From Planctomycetota bacterium (GTDB lineage: Bacteria > Planctomycetota > MHYJ01 > JACPRB01): a DNA stretch of 7,688 nucleotides. Every line of letters starts with the position of its first letter. The stretch's first letter is position 1. The notes beneath the pieces were generated by a model that was not told where the DNA came from, did no database searches, and saw nothing but the letters and a program-made list of their open reading frames with translations. The stretch covers positions 1-7,688 of the forward strand of contig JACQFK010000307.1 of the NCBI GenBank assembly GCA_016200125.1, given 5' to 3'. Positions 1 to 6,059 of this stretch are shown piece by piece. The position numbers and the translations under genes are program-made.

Positions 1-2
1 TG

Positions 3-68
3 CGCCCCGGGGAGCGCGCCTGGCTCGAGGCGTACAGCATCGAGACCGAGACCCCTCTGCCGGACTGA
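3..68 (+). CDS. C-terminal end of an upstream gene, unidentified
   Basis: An open frame enters from the left edge and ends at TGA 66-68, giving 21 residues that read RPGERAWLEAYSIETETPLP plus a final D. Codon choice is G/C-ending like the neighbours, and a gap of 57 bases separates it from the next start. The ERAWLEAY stretch resembles the short C-terminal tail of M24B Xaa-Pro aminopeptidases, where a similar 'E-x-x-WL-x-AY' run is common, but 21 residues are too few for a firm call. No catalytic residue is visible. It runs in the same direction as mnmG, which seems to have its own promoter. Confidence 0.4.
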   Translation, partial: RPGERAWLEAYSIETETPLPD

Positions 69-88
69 GCGCGCGGGTTCGCACGCTC

Positions 89-117
89 TTCCCAGCCCCG
101 GGCTTCTCCGGTACAAT
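89..117 (+). promoter_or_regulatory. Putative sigma-70-type promoter of mnmG, probably leaderless
   Basis: A TACAAT hexamer at 112-117 matches the -10 consensus at 5 of 6 positions. TTCCCA at 89-94 matches TTGACA at 4 of 6, and the spacer is exactly 17 bases. The short A/T-rich run at 112-120 stands out in a very G+C-rich gap. A start site about seven bases after the -10 would fall at 124-126, on the mnmG ATG. No Shine-Dalgarno sequence precedes that ATG, which fits a leaderless message. This is prediction only. Confidence 0.42.
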
Positions 118-125
118 TTTCGGCG

Positions 126-1868
126 ATGCATGACGTGATCGTGGTCGGCGCCGGCCACGCCGGGATCGAGGCCGCGCTCGCCTGCGCCCGCATGGGCCAC
201 CCGACCCTCGTCCTCACGCTCAAGATCGAGGCCACGGGCCGCATGTCCTGCAACCCCGCGATGGGCGGGCTCGCCAAGGGGCAGATCGTCCGAGAGATCG
301 ACGCGCTCGGCGGCGAGATGGCCAAGGCCACCGACGCCACCGGCATCCAGTTCCGGATGCTCAACACCAGCAAGGGCCCCGCCGTGCGGTCGCCCCGCGC
401 CCAGTGCGACAAGCTCCTCTACGAGCAGTACATGACCCGGGTCCTCTCGACCGGGCCGCGGATCACGATGGTCGAGGACACGGCCGAGGAAGTGCTCGTG
501 GACGGCGACCGGGTCGCCGGCGTCCGGGGCCGGAAGGGGGACTACCGGGCGAAGGCCGTCATCCTCACCACGGGGACCTTCCTCAAGGCGGTCCAGCACT
601 GCGGCGAACTGAAGCGCGAGGGCGGCCGCATCCACGAGCCCTCCGCCGAGAACCTCAGCGAGAACCTCCGTCGGATCGGCTTCGAGATCGGCCGGCTCAA
701 GACGGGCACCCCCGCGCGGCTCAAGCGCAGCTCCATCGACTTCGAGAAGACCAAGGTCCAGGCCGGCGACGCGGTCCCCGTCCCTTTCTCCCACTTCACG
801 ACGAGCCTCCCGCAGCCCCAGGTGGTCTGCTGGATCACCCACACCAGCGAGACGACCCACGAGATCATCCGCGCGAACCTCCACCGCGCCCCGATGTACA
901 GCGGCCAGATCACGTCGGTCGGGCCCCGCTACTGCCCGAGCATCGAGGACAAGGTCGTCCGCTTCCGCGAGAAGACGCGGCACCAGATCTTCCTCGAGCC
1001 CGAGACGCTCGCGGGGGAGTCGATCTACGTGAACGGCGTCTCGACCTCCACGCCGCCTGACGTCCAGGAGGCCTTCATCCACACGATCCCCGGCCTCGAG
1101 AAGGCCGAATTCCTCCGCTACGGCTACGCGGTCGAGTACGACTACGCGCCGCCCCACCAGCTGCGGCCGACGCTCGAGACCCATCGCTACGGCGGCCTCT
1201 ACTTCGCCGGCCAGATCAACGGCACGAGCGGCTACGAGGAGGCGGGCGGCCAGGGGCTCGTCGCGGGCATCAACGCGGCCCTCAAGCTCCAGGGGCGGCC
1301 CCCCTTCGTCCTCCGCCGCGACGAGGCCTACATCGGGGTCATGATCGACGACCTCATCCGCCTCGAGCACCGCGAGCCCTACCGGATGTTCACCTCGCGC
1401 GCCGAGTACCGCCTGCTCCTGCGGACCGACAACGCCGACCGCCGCCTCATGCCCTACGCGTTCGACTTCGGGCTCCTCCAGGACCGGGCCGCCTTCGACG
1501 CCCGCGAAACCGCGATCCGCAGCGCGATCGCTACGCTCCGGAAGTCGGGCAAGGACGCGGTCCTGCGGCGCCAGGACGTCTCCATCGGCGACGTCATGGC
1601 CGGCCTGCCGCCGGAGGTCGCCGGGCAGGTCGAGATCGGCCTCAAGTACGAGGGCTACATCGAGCGCCAGGCCGGCGAGGTCGAGAAGTTCCGCCGCCTG
1701 GAGGGCAAGGTCATCCCCGACAAGTTCAACTACGACCACCTGAAGCACCTGCGCAACGAGGCGCGGGAGAAGCTCAAGCGGATCCGGCCCGCGTCGGTCG
1801 GCCAGGCGGCGCGCATCGCCGGCGTCACCCCCGCCGATATCCAGCTGCTCCTGGTCCACCTGGGATGA
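126..1868 (+). CDS. mnmG: tRNA uridine-34 carboxymethylaminomethyl modification enzyme MnmG (GidA)
   Basis: MnmG is the FAD-dependent partner of the GTPase MnmE. Together they use methylenetetrahydrofolate to install the (carboxymethyl)aminomethyl group at C5 of wobble uridine 34 in certain tRNAs, in the cytoplasm. The 580-residue product opens with a dinucleotide-binding GxGxxG (G8-A-G-H-A-G13) and carries SCNPAMGG at 41-48, with C42 aligning to E. coli Cys47. [11 protein letters not shown] at 266-276 places C270 at the position of E. coli Cys277. [14 protein letters not shown] (365-378) and [17 protein letters not shown] (417-433) are family signatures, and the C-terminal tail [12 protein letters not shown] and [11 protein letters not shown] is intact. 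It is about 50 residues shorter than the E. coli protein; roughly 30 of these are missing from the helical linker between residues 451 and 479, before the LRRQDVS segment. ATG 126 is chosen because the protein begins directly with the FAD-binding strand. No ribosome-binding site is visible. The stop overlaps the next start. mnmE is not in the window. Confidence 0.97.
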   Translation: MHDVIVVGAGHAGIEAALACARMGHPTLVLTLKIEATGRMSCNPAMGGLAKGQIVREIDALGGEMAKATDATGIQFRMLNTSKGPAVRSPRAQCDKLLYEQYMTRVLSTGPRITMVEDTAEEVLVDGDRVAGVRGRKGDYRAKAVILTTGTFLKAVQHCGELKREGGRIHEPSAENLSENLRRIGFEIGRLKTGTPARLKRSSIDFEKTKVQAGDAVPVPFSHFTTSLPQPQVVCWITHTSETTHEIIRANLHRAPMYSGQITSVGPRYCPSIEDKVVRFREKTRHQIFLEPETLAGESIYVNGVSTSTPPDVQEAFIHTIPGLEKAEFLRYGYAVEYDYAPPHQLRPTLETHRYGGLYFAGQINGTSGYEEAGGQGLVAGINAALKLQGRPPFVLRRDEAYIGVMIDDLIRLEHREPYRMFTSRAEYRLLLRTDNADRRLMPYAFDFGLLQDRAAFDARETAIRSAIATLRKSGKDAVLRRQDVSIGDVMAGLPPEVAGQVEIGLKYEGYIERQAGEVEKFRRLEGKVIPDKFNYDHLKHLRNEAREKLKRIRPASVGQAARIAGVTPADIQLLLVHLG

Positions 1869-2830
1869 GCAAGCCCAAGATCCTCTTCCTGACGTCGGGC
1901 CGCGACGTCCCCTCGAGCCGCTTCCGCGTGAACCAGTACCTGCCGCGGCTCCGTGAGGTCGCCCGGCCGAGCGTCTCGCCCTGCCGCCCCCCGAAGGACC
2001 TCACTCAGCGCGACTTCCGCTTCGGCGGCCGGCCGCTGGGCCTGCTCCTCACGGCCGGCAAGCTCTTCAGCCGCCTCAGCGCGATCGCCCGCGGGCCGCT
2101 CCACGACCTGGTCTACCTCGAGCGCGAGCTGATCGTCTCCTGGGCGCCGAAGCTCGAAAAGCTCGCGATGAAGCTGGCCCCGCGGTCGGTCTTCGACTTC
2201 GACGACGCGATCCACCTGCGCCACCCCGAGGCGATCGCCGAGATCTGCCGCCGCGCCACCCGGGTCATCGTCGGCAACGAGACCCTCGCCGCCTTCGCGC
2301 GGCAGCACACGGACCGCGTCAGCGTGGTCCCCACGCCGATCGACACCGACCGCTACACGCCCGGCGCGCGCGACGGGAAGACCGTCGTCTGGACCGGCAG
2401 CGGCGAGAACCTGAAGTACCTGGAGGCGATCCGTCCGCGGATCAGGCAGCCGCTGCGCGTCATCTGCGACCGGAAGCCCGCCTTCGACTGCGAGTTCGTC
2501 CCCTGGAGCCCGGCCTCGGAGGTCGAGGCGCTGCGCACGGCCGCGGTCGGCATCATGCCCCTTCCGGACGAGGAGTGGACGCGGGGCAAGTGCGGCTTCA
2601 AGCTGCTCCAGTACATGGCCTGCGGGCTCCCCTGCGTCGCCTCCCCCGTGGGCGTCAACGCCGAGATCCTGGGCGACACCGGGGCGGTCACCGAAGACTG
2701 GGAGGCGGGCCTGGAGCGGGCCTTCGCCCGGGACGGCGCGGCGGCCCGGGCCCGGGTGGAGGAGCGCTATTCCGTCCACGCCGTTTTTCCCCGCTGGTGG
2801 GACGCCCTTCAGGCCGCCCTCGCGGTATAA
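1865..2830 (+). CDS. Glycosyltransferase, GT4-like (GT-B fold)
   Basis: A 321-residue protein whose second half looks like a GT-B, family-4-type glycosyltransferase, which transfers a sugar from a nucleotide-sugar donor to a glycan or lipid acceptor at the cytoplasmic membrane. The N-terminal half starts with a beta strand and a [13 protein letters not shown] segment (17-29), then a conserved [14 protein letters not shown] (110-123). The donor-binding half has [11 protein letters not shown] (154-164), [13 protein letters not shown] (174-186) and the diagnostic [19 protein letters not shown] region (238-256) followed by [12 protein letters not shown]. In GT4 enzymes this last region contacts the nucleotide sugar. 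The canonical E-x7-E motif is not obvious. No signal peptide or membrane helix is visible. ATG 1865 overlaps the mnmG stop as ATGA, so translational coupling is likely. Donor and acceptor cannot be deduced, and no other glycan genes lie nearby. The stop codon lies within a TATAAT hexamer. Confidence 0.85.
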   Translation: MSKPKILFLTSGRDVPSSRFRVNQYLPRLREVARPSVSPCRPPKDLTQRDFRFGGRPLGLLLTAGKLFSRLSAIARGPLHDLVYLERELIVSWAPKLEKLAMKLAPRSVFDFDDAIHLRHPEAIAEICRRATRVIVGNETLAAFARQHTDRVSVVPTPIDTDRYTPGARDGKTVVWTGSGENLKYLEAIRPRIRQPLRVICDRKPAFDCEFVPWSPASEVEALRTAAVGIMPLPDEEWTRGKCGFKLLQYMACGLPCVASPVGVNAEILGDTGAVTEDWEAGLERAFARDGAAARARVEERYSVHAVFPRWWDALQAALAV

Positions 2831-2831
2831 T
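2826..2831 (+). promoter_or_regulatory. Possible -10 element for the metallopeptidase lipoprotein
   Basis: A perfect TATAAT lies across the glycosyltransferase stop codon. It is 43 bases ahead of the next ATG and would give a leader of roughly 35 bases. I found no acceptable -35 hexamer at 15-18 base spacing and no extended -10, so this rests on one hexamer. The neighbouring gap has no obvious terminator, so read-through from mnmG and the glycosyltransferase is equally possible. Confidence 0.25.
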
Positions 2832-2863
2832 GAAGCATACCGGGCGCTGACGACCGTCTGGTT

Positions 2864-2870
2864 AGAGGGG
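2864..2870 (+). promoter_or_regulatory. Ribosome-binding site of the metallopeptidase lipoprotein
   Basis: AGAGGGG sits four bases before ATG 2875. It is a purine-rich Shine-Dalgarno-like run, slightly close to the start. It supports this start, which also gives a complete lipoprotein signal peptide. Confidence 0.5.
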
Positions 2871-2874
2871 CGAG

Positions 2875-3750
2875 ATGAGAACTGCCATCGGATCGGTCCT
2901 GATCCTGCTGGCCGCAGGTTGCGGCTTCGACACCTCCGTTCCGCAGTACATGCAGGACCTCCCCCGCACCGAGGAGGAGACCCTCCGCGTCTGCGACGAG
3001 ATCCGCCGCGAGCTGGGCGACGACACGCAGGTCGAGCGCGTCGAGGACTACTTCTTCGTCGCCTCGAACGACACGCCCCAGAGATTCATCCAGTACAAGG
3101 CGACGATCACCCGGGTCTTCCGCTACCTCTACGAGGACTATTTCAGCCGCCGGCCCGAGAAGCCCATCCGGGTCTATCTGTTCAAGGACAAGGGCAGCTA
3201 CGACCGCTACTGCCGCTCGACCTACGAGAAGCCGCCCTCGACCCCCTACGGATTCTACATGTCGCGCGAGCGGAAGATGGTGATGAACATCCTGACGGGG
3301 ACCGGCACGCTGGCCCACGAGCTCGTCCATCCGCTGCTCGCCGAGGACTTCCCCGGCGTGCCCAGCTGGTTCAACGAGGGCTTCGCGTCGCTCTTCGAGG
3401 AGTCCGGCGAGCGCGGCGGCAAGATGGTCGGCTTCGTCAACTGGCGCCTGCCGAAGCTCAAGCAGATGCTGAAGATCGGCAAGGGCGTCCCGCTGGCCGA
3501 CCTGATGAAGACGACGACCGAGCAGTTCTACGGCGAGGACGACCGCGGGGTGAACTACGCGACGGCGCGCTACCTCTGCCTCTACCTGCAGGAGAAGAAG
3601 CAGCTCATCCCCTTCTTCCAGCACTTCAAGGCGACCGCGAAGGAGGACCCCACGGGCGCGCTCGCCTTCGAGAAGGCCACCGGCCGCAAGCCCGCCGAGC
3701 TCGACCCGATCTGGCGCGAGTGGGTCATGAGCCTCAAGTACCAGGACTAG
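2875..3750 (+). CDS. Zinc metallopeptidase-like lipoprotein (gluzincin, HELVH)
   Basis: A 291-residue predicted lipoprotein. Residues 1-15 form a short hydrophobic signal ending in AAGC, with Cys16 as the lipidation site. Residue 17 is Gly rather than Asp, which in many Gram-negatives favours sorting to the outer membrane. The catalytic core is LAHELVHPLL (146-155): H148, E149 and H152 form an HExxH zinc site, and E168 in WFNEGFASLFE (165-175) is the expected third ligand. This is the gluzincin 'peptidase MA-like' arrangement. Before the core, residues 55-130 hold strand-rich sequence with FVASN and IRVYLFKDKGSYDRY, typical of this class; after it a helical tail contains VNYATARYLCLYLQE (226-240). 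The substrate is unknown, and a periplasmic or surface peptidase is the natural inference. It starts 44 bases after the glycosyltransferase and ends inside the first arm of an inverted repeat, so the last codons (KYQD) lie within repeat sequence. Confidence 0.8.
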   Translation: MRTAIGSVLILLAAGCGFDTSVPQYMQDLPRTEEETLRVCDEIRRELGDDTQVERVEDYFFVASNDTPQRFIQYKATITRVFRYLYEDYFSRRPEKPIRVYLFKDKGSYDRYCRSTYEKPPSTPYGFYMSRERKMVMNILTGTGTLAHELVHPLLAEDFPGVPSWFNEGFASLFEESGERGGKMVGFVNWRLPKLKQMLKIGKGVPLADLMKTTTEQFYGEDDRGVNYATARYLCLYLQEKKQLIPFFQHFKATAKEDPTGALAFEKATGRKPAELDPIWREWVMSLKYQD

Positions 3751-3828
3751 GAACCAGGGACCAAGTGCCACGAGTGGTCTTGAATGTCGGGGGATCCCTG
3801 GTACTTCGTACCTGGTCCCTAGTACCTA
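3736..3828. repeat. Mosaic inverted-repeat element between convergent genes; possible bidirectional terminator
   Basis: The gap between the two convergent stops is built from short, repeated, mostly inverted words. AAGTACCAGG (3736-3745) is the exact reverse complement of 3797-3806. ACTAGGAACCAGG (3746-3758) matches the reverse complement of 3811-3823 at 12 of 13 positions. GGGACCA (3757-3763) pairs with TGGTCCC (3813-3819). Inside lie an imperfect hairpin at 3762-3782 (CAAG/CTTG and CCA/TGG arms), a GGGATCCC palindrome (3791-3798) and a 5-bp stem with a UUC loop, GGTACTTCGTACC (3800-3812). Both flanking genes end inside it. There is no T-tract, so a classic intrinsic terminator is not shown. 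The design resembles dispersed intergenic REP-like repeats, but only a genome-wide count can prove that. Confidence 0.6.
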
Positions 3829-4875
3829 CTTCGCCGCGGTGACGAAGATGTTGTTCGACAGGATCCAGACGATGTCGTTGCGCATCGCCTCGACCCGGTA
3901 GGCGCCCGGCTCGGTCAGGTCCACCAGGATCTCGTCGCCCTCCTCCTCGAGGATCGACTCGCCGTTCTTGTAGACGTTGAGCAGCGCCTCCTGGGGGAAG
4001 CTGGCGACCAGCTCGGTCTTCTCGCCCAGCTCGATCGTGTCGCCCATGCCGGCGATCTTCTTGCCGTTGTCGATCTCGAAGGAGAAGTCGGTGGGATCGT
4101 CCCACCAGTCGAAGGAGACGTAGAGCGCGCCGTGCTTCACGGCCTCGAGCACCTGCTTCTTCGCCTTCTTGAAGTCCTTCTCGAGCGGCTTGTCGAGCAG
4201 GATGTGGTTCGTCACGGTCTTGAACGCGGTCTCGTAGGGGAAGATCTCGAGCGTCTGCCCGTTGTAGTCCTTCTTGTACTTGTGGTTGTCGATCTCGCCG
4301 ATGCCGACGACCTTGCCCTTGGCGTTGAGCTGGTCCCAGCGCTTGAGCGTCTCGATGCGCGGACCGGAGAGCCAGTCCTCGAACTCGGTGTAGACCTCCA
4401 TCGAAACGTCCTCGCGGTCGAGCTGGCTCTGCCAGTCGGTCATGAGGTCCCAGAGGCCCATCCCGGTGAAGTGGCTGACGCCCCAGTCCTCCCACTTGTA
4501 GCTGGGGATGCCGAATTTCGCGGTGCCGATGTGGTCGGGATGGGCGATGAAGCCGAACCAGCCCTGCGCGTTGACGGCGTCGATGACCTCCTGGGGCTTG
4601 AGGCTGCGGAGCTTGTCGACGTCCTTGAGCTTCTTCTCGCCGAAGACGATGTAGTGGTTCTTGTCGGGGGTGATCTCGGTGCCGCAGATGATCAGCGAGC
4701 TGCCGGCCCACTTCTCCTGGCCGTCCTCGAGGGGCTTCATCTGGTCGTGATCGGTCATCATCACGAAGTCCAGGCCCGCGTCGTTCGCCGCCTTCGCGAT
4801 CTCCTCCATGTCGCCCGTGCCGTCGGAATAGGTCGAGTGGCAGTGGATGATGCCCCGATAGTCGTACTTGGCCAT
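3826..4875 (-). CDS. PHP-domain metal-dependent phosphoesterase
   Basis: A 349-residue protein with a polymerase-and-histidinol-phosphatase (PHP) domain in the first 200 residues. These enzymes bind two or three metals and mostly hydrolyse phosphoesters. Metal-site motifs appear in the usual order: HCHSTYSDG (H11, H13, D18), TDHD (41-44), GTEI with E67, AHPDH (111-115) and GIGEIDNH (191-198, with D196 and H198). A variable region follows, and residues about 262-345 form a strand-rich C-terminal domain (FSFEIDNGKKIAG onward) seen in stand-alone PHP proteins of unknown substrate. No signal peptide is visible, so it is probably cytoplasmic. Its ATG overlaps the stop of the upstream ceramidase-like gene by one base (TAATG), and an AAAGGG site lies five bases ahead, so the two are probably co-translated. 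Its stop falls at the edge of the intergenic repeat. The substrate cannot be deduced; it lacks the histidinol-phosphatase and polymerase context. Confidence 0.85.
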   Translation of the reverse strand: MAKYDYRGIIHCHSTYSDGTGDMEEIAKAANDAGLDFVMMTDHDQMKPLEDGQEKWAGSSLIICGTEITPDKNHYIVFGEKKLKDVDKLRSLKPQEVIDAVNAQGWFGFIAHPDHIGTAKFGIPSYKWEDWGVSHFTGMGLWDLMTDWQSQLDREDVSMEVYTEFEDWLSGPRIETLKRWDQLNAKGKVVGIGEIDNHKYKKDYNGQTLEIFPYETAFKTVTNHILLDKPLEKDFKKAKKQVLEAVKHGALYVSFDWWDDPTDFSFEIDNGKKIAGMGDTIELGEKTELVASFPQEALLNVYKNGESILEEEGDEILVDLTEPGAYRVEAMRNDIVWILSNNIFVTAAK

Positions 4876-6059
4876 TAGAACCCTTTGAGAAGTTTTTTCA
4901 ACGCATCCAGGAGCGTGGGGGCCGTCTCCGGACCCAGCGACATGGATTCCTCGTATTTTTTAGGATCAAAATCCGCTTTCGGCAAGATATATCCAACCTC
5001 GTCCTGTCCCAGCCCCACCAGGAACTTGTGCCTCGCGTTCATCAGGGCGAAAACCTCCTTCCCCACCTCCGGCAGCGCCTCGCCGGGCACCGTGACGAAG
5101 AGGATCTCGCCCAGCCGGAGCGCGCAGACCTCGGACCGGAGCAGGTACTCCCCCTTCACCTCGCGCAGCGTCCACCCGACGTCCCGCCCCAGCATCCCCG
5201 CCTGGTGGGCCTTGAGGAAGTTGAGGTTGCGCAGCGGAAACTCGACCCGCTCCGCCTCGAACTTCAGCTCGGACACCGCGATCGGCGGCGCCGAGGCCAG
5301 CGACTCCTTCGCCCGCGCCGCGATCGTCTCCCCGCAGCGCTGGACCTCCGCCCAGGTCTTCTCCTTCACGTCCGGCGTCTGCATCCCCCCCAGGTCCCCG
5401 CTGATGAAGACCGCGACCGCGCCGGGAAAGTCGCGCTCGACGGCCTCGCGCAGGTAGTGCACGTAGTCGCTGCTCACCGCGCGGTTCTTCGAGCCCATGC
5501 CCTCGGGGTGCATCGCGAAATTGACCAGCACCGCCACCGCCCTGCCCGCCCGGTCGCGCGCGACGAGGGAGGCCGCCGTCTCGTTGCGGAGGTCGGGCTT
5601 CCGGATGTCCTTGCAGACGCCCTCCACGTGCGCCGCGCCCGCCGCCAGCGTCGCCGGCACGCGCGACGCCAGGGCCTTCTTCGCGCACTCGACGATCCCC
5701 GCCTCGAACTGCTGGAGGTAGGCCTCCGACAGCCCGCTGATCCCCGGAAAGGGCCCCCAGAGGCCCACGGTGTCGGGCGCGCTGTGGCAGTGGGTCGACG
5801 CGAAGATGACGTGGTCGATCCCCTCGATCTTCTCCCGCAGCTTCAGCACCCGTGGATGGAGGTAGCCGACCACGTCGCAGGCGATGAGGATCGCTCGCAC
5901 GCCGTTCAGCTCGAAGAGGACCGCCCTCGCCCAGACGGGATCATGGACGGAGTAGGCGGCGCGCGCCTGCGAGAATCCGGCCAGCCAGATCGGATCCCAC
6001 TTCCCGTTCCCGTTCAGGTCCTTGAAGGGCTCGCCGACGTCGTAGCGCCCGTTGCCGGG
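4875..6059 (-). CDS. Neutral/alkaline ceramidase-family hydrolase, 5' end missing
   Basis: The product matches the N-terminal catalytic domain of neutral/alkaline non-lysosomal ceramidases, zinc amidases, without their C-terminal domain. Homology is readable from GGC 6054-6056. There a GNGRYDVGEPF segment and a DLNGNGKWD calcium-loop-like repeat lead into WLAGF and VHDPVWARAVLFELNG, the usual start of the domain. Counting from GTG 5898-5900, zinc-site candidates are H37 and H39 (ASTHCHSAPD), H131 (NFAMHPEGM), E274 (VPGEALPE), Y304 (DEVGYILPK) and possibly Y316. SSDY (143-146) corresponds to the family's (S)-A-D block. The canonical GDVSPN segment with the nucleophile serine reads SGDLGGMQTP, so ceramide hydrolysis is doubtful. 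GTG 5900 lies inside the conserved domain and cannot be the true start. In-frame upstream there is no ATG, GTG or TTG before the frame enters recJ sequence at 6059, so the native start, and any signal peptide, are missing. The last 60 or so codons are unusually A/T-rich. The gene is coupled to the PHP gene. Confidence 0.78.
   Translation of the reverse strand, partial: PGNGRYDVGEPFKDLNGNGKWDPIWLAGFSQARAAYSVHDPVWARAVLFELNGVRAILIACDVVGYLHPRVLKLREKIEGIDHVIFASTHCHSAPDTVGLWGPFPGISGLSEAYLQQFEAGIVECAKKALASRVPATLAAGAAHVEGVCKDIRKPDLRNETAASLVARDRAGRAVAVLVNFAMHPEGMGSKNRAVSSDYVHYLREAVERDFPGAVAVFISGDLGGMQTPDVKEKTWAEVQRCGETIAARAKESLASAPPIAVSELKFEAERVEFPLRNLNFLKAHQAGMLGRDVGWTLREVKGEYLLRSEVCALRLGEILFVTVPGEALPEVGKEVFALMNARHKFLVGLGQDEVGYILPKADFDPKKYEESMSLGPETAPTLLDALKKLLKGF
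4881..4886 (-). promoter_or_regulatory. Ribosome-binding site of the PHP gene
   Basis: On the minus strand AAAGGG stands five bases before ATG 4875. It lies inside the last codons of the ceramidase-like gene. With the TAATG overlap it fixes the PHP start and suggests translational coupling. Confidence 0.55.

Noticed and set aside
94..108. AGCCCCGGGCT palindrome before mnmG as a terminator of the upstream gene
   Set aside because: It has virtually no loop and no T-run directly after it; the following T-run belongs to the putative -10 region.
1730..2779. Long minus-strand open frame (349 codons) across the mnmG end and the glycosyltransferase
   Set aside because: Low-complexity Ala/Arg/Gly/Asp/Val-rich product opposite real genes, with no motif; typical of antisense frames in high-G+C DNA.
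2809..3771. Minus-strand open frame (320 codons) opposite the metallopeptidase lipoprotein
   Set aside because: Leu/Val/Glu/Ala-rich with no recognisable domain, fully antisense to a gene with a clear lipobox and HExxH site.
4132..4878. Plus-strand open frame (248 codons) opposite the PHP gene
   Set aside because: Leu/Val/Asp-rich mirror of a gene with all PHP metal motifs; no ribosome-binding site or domain of its own.
5941..6057. Arg-rich 38-residue tail of the RecJ reading frame as a novel C-terminal extension
   Set aside because: The same bases in the adjacent frame encode well-conserved ceramidase-family sequence (DLNGNGKWDPIWLAGF), so the tail is an out-of-frame artefact of the junction.
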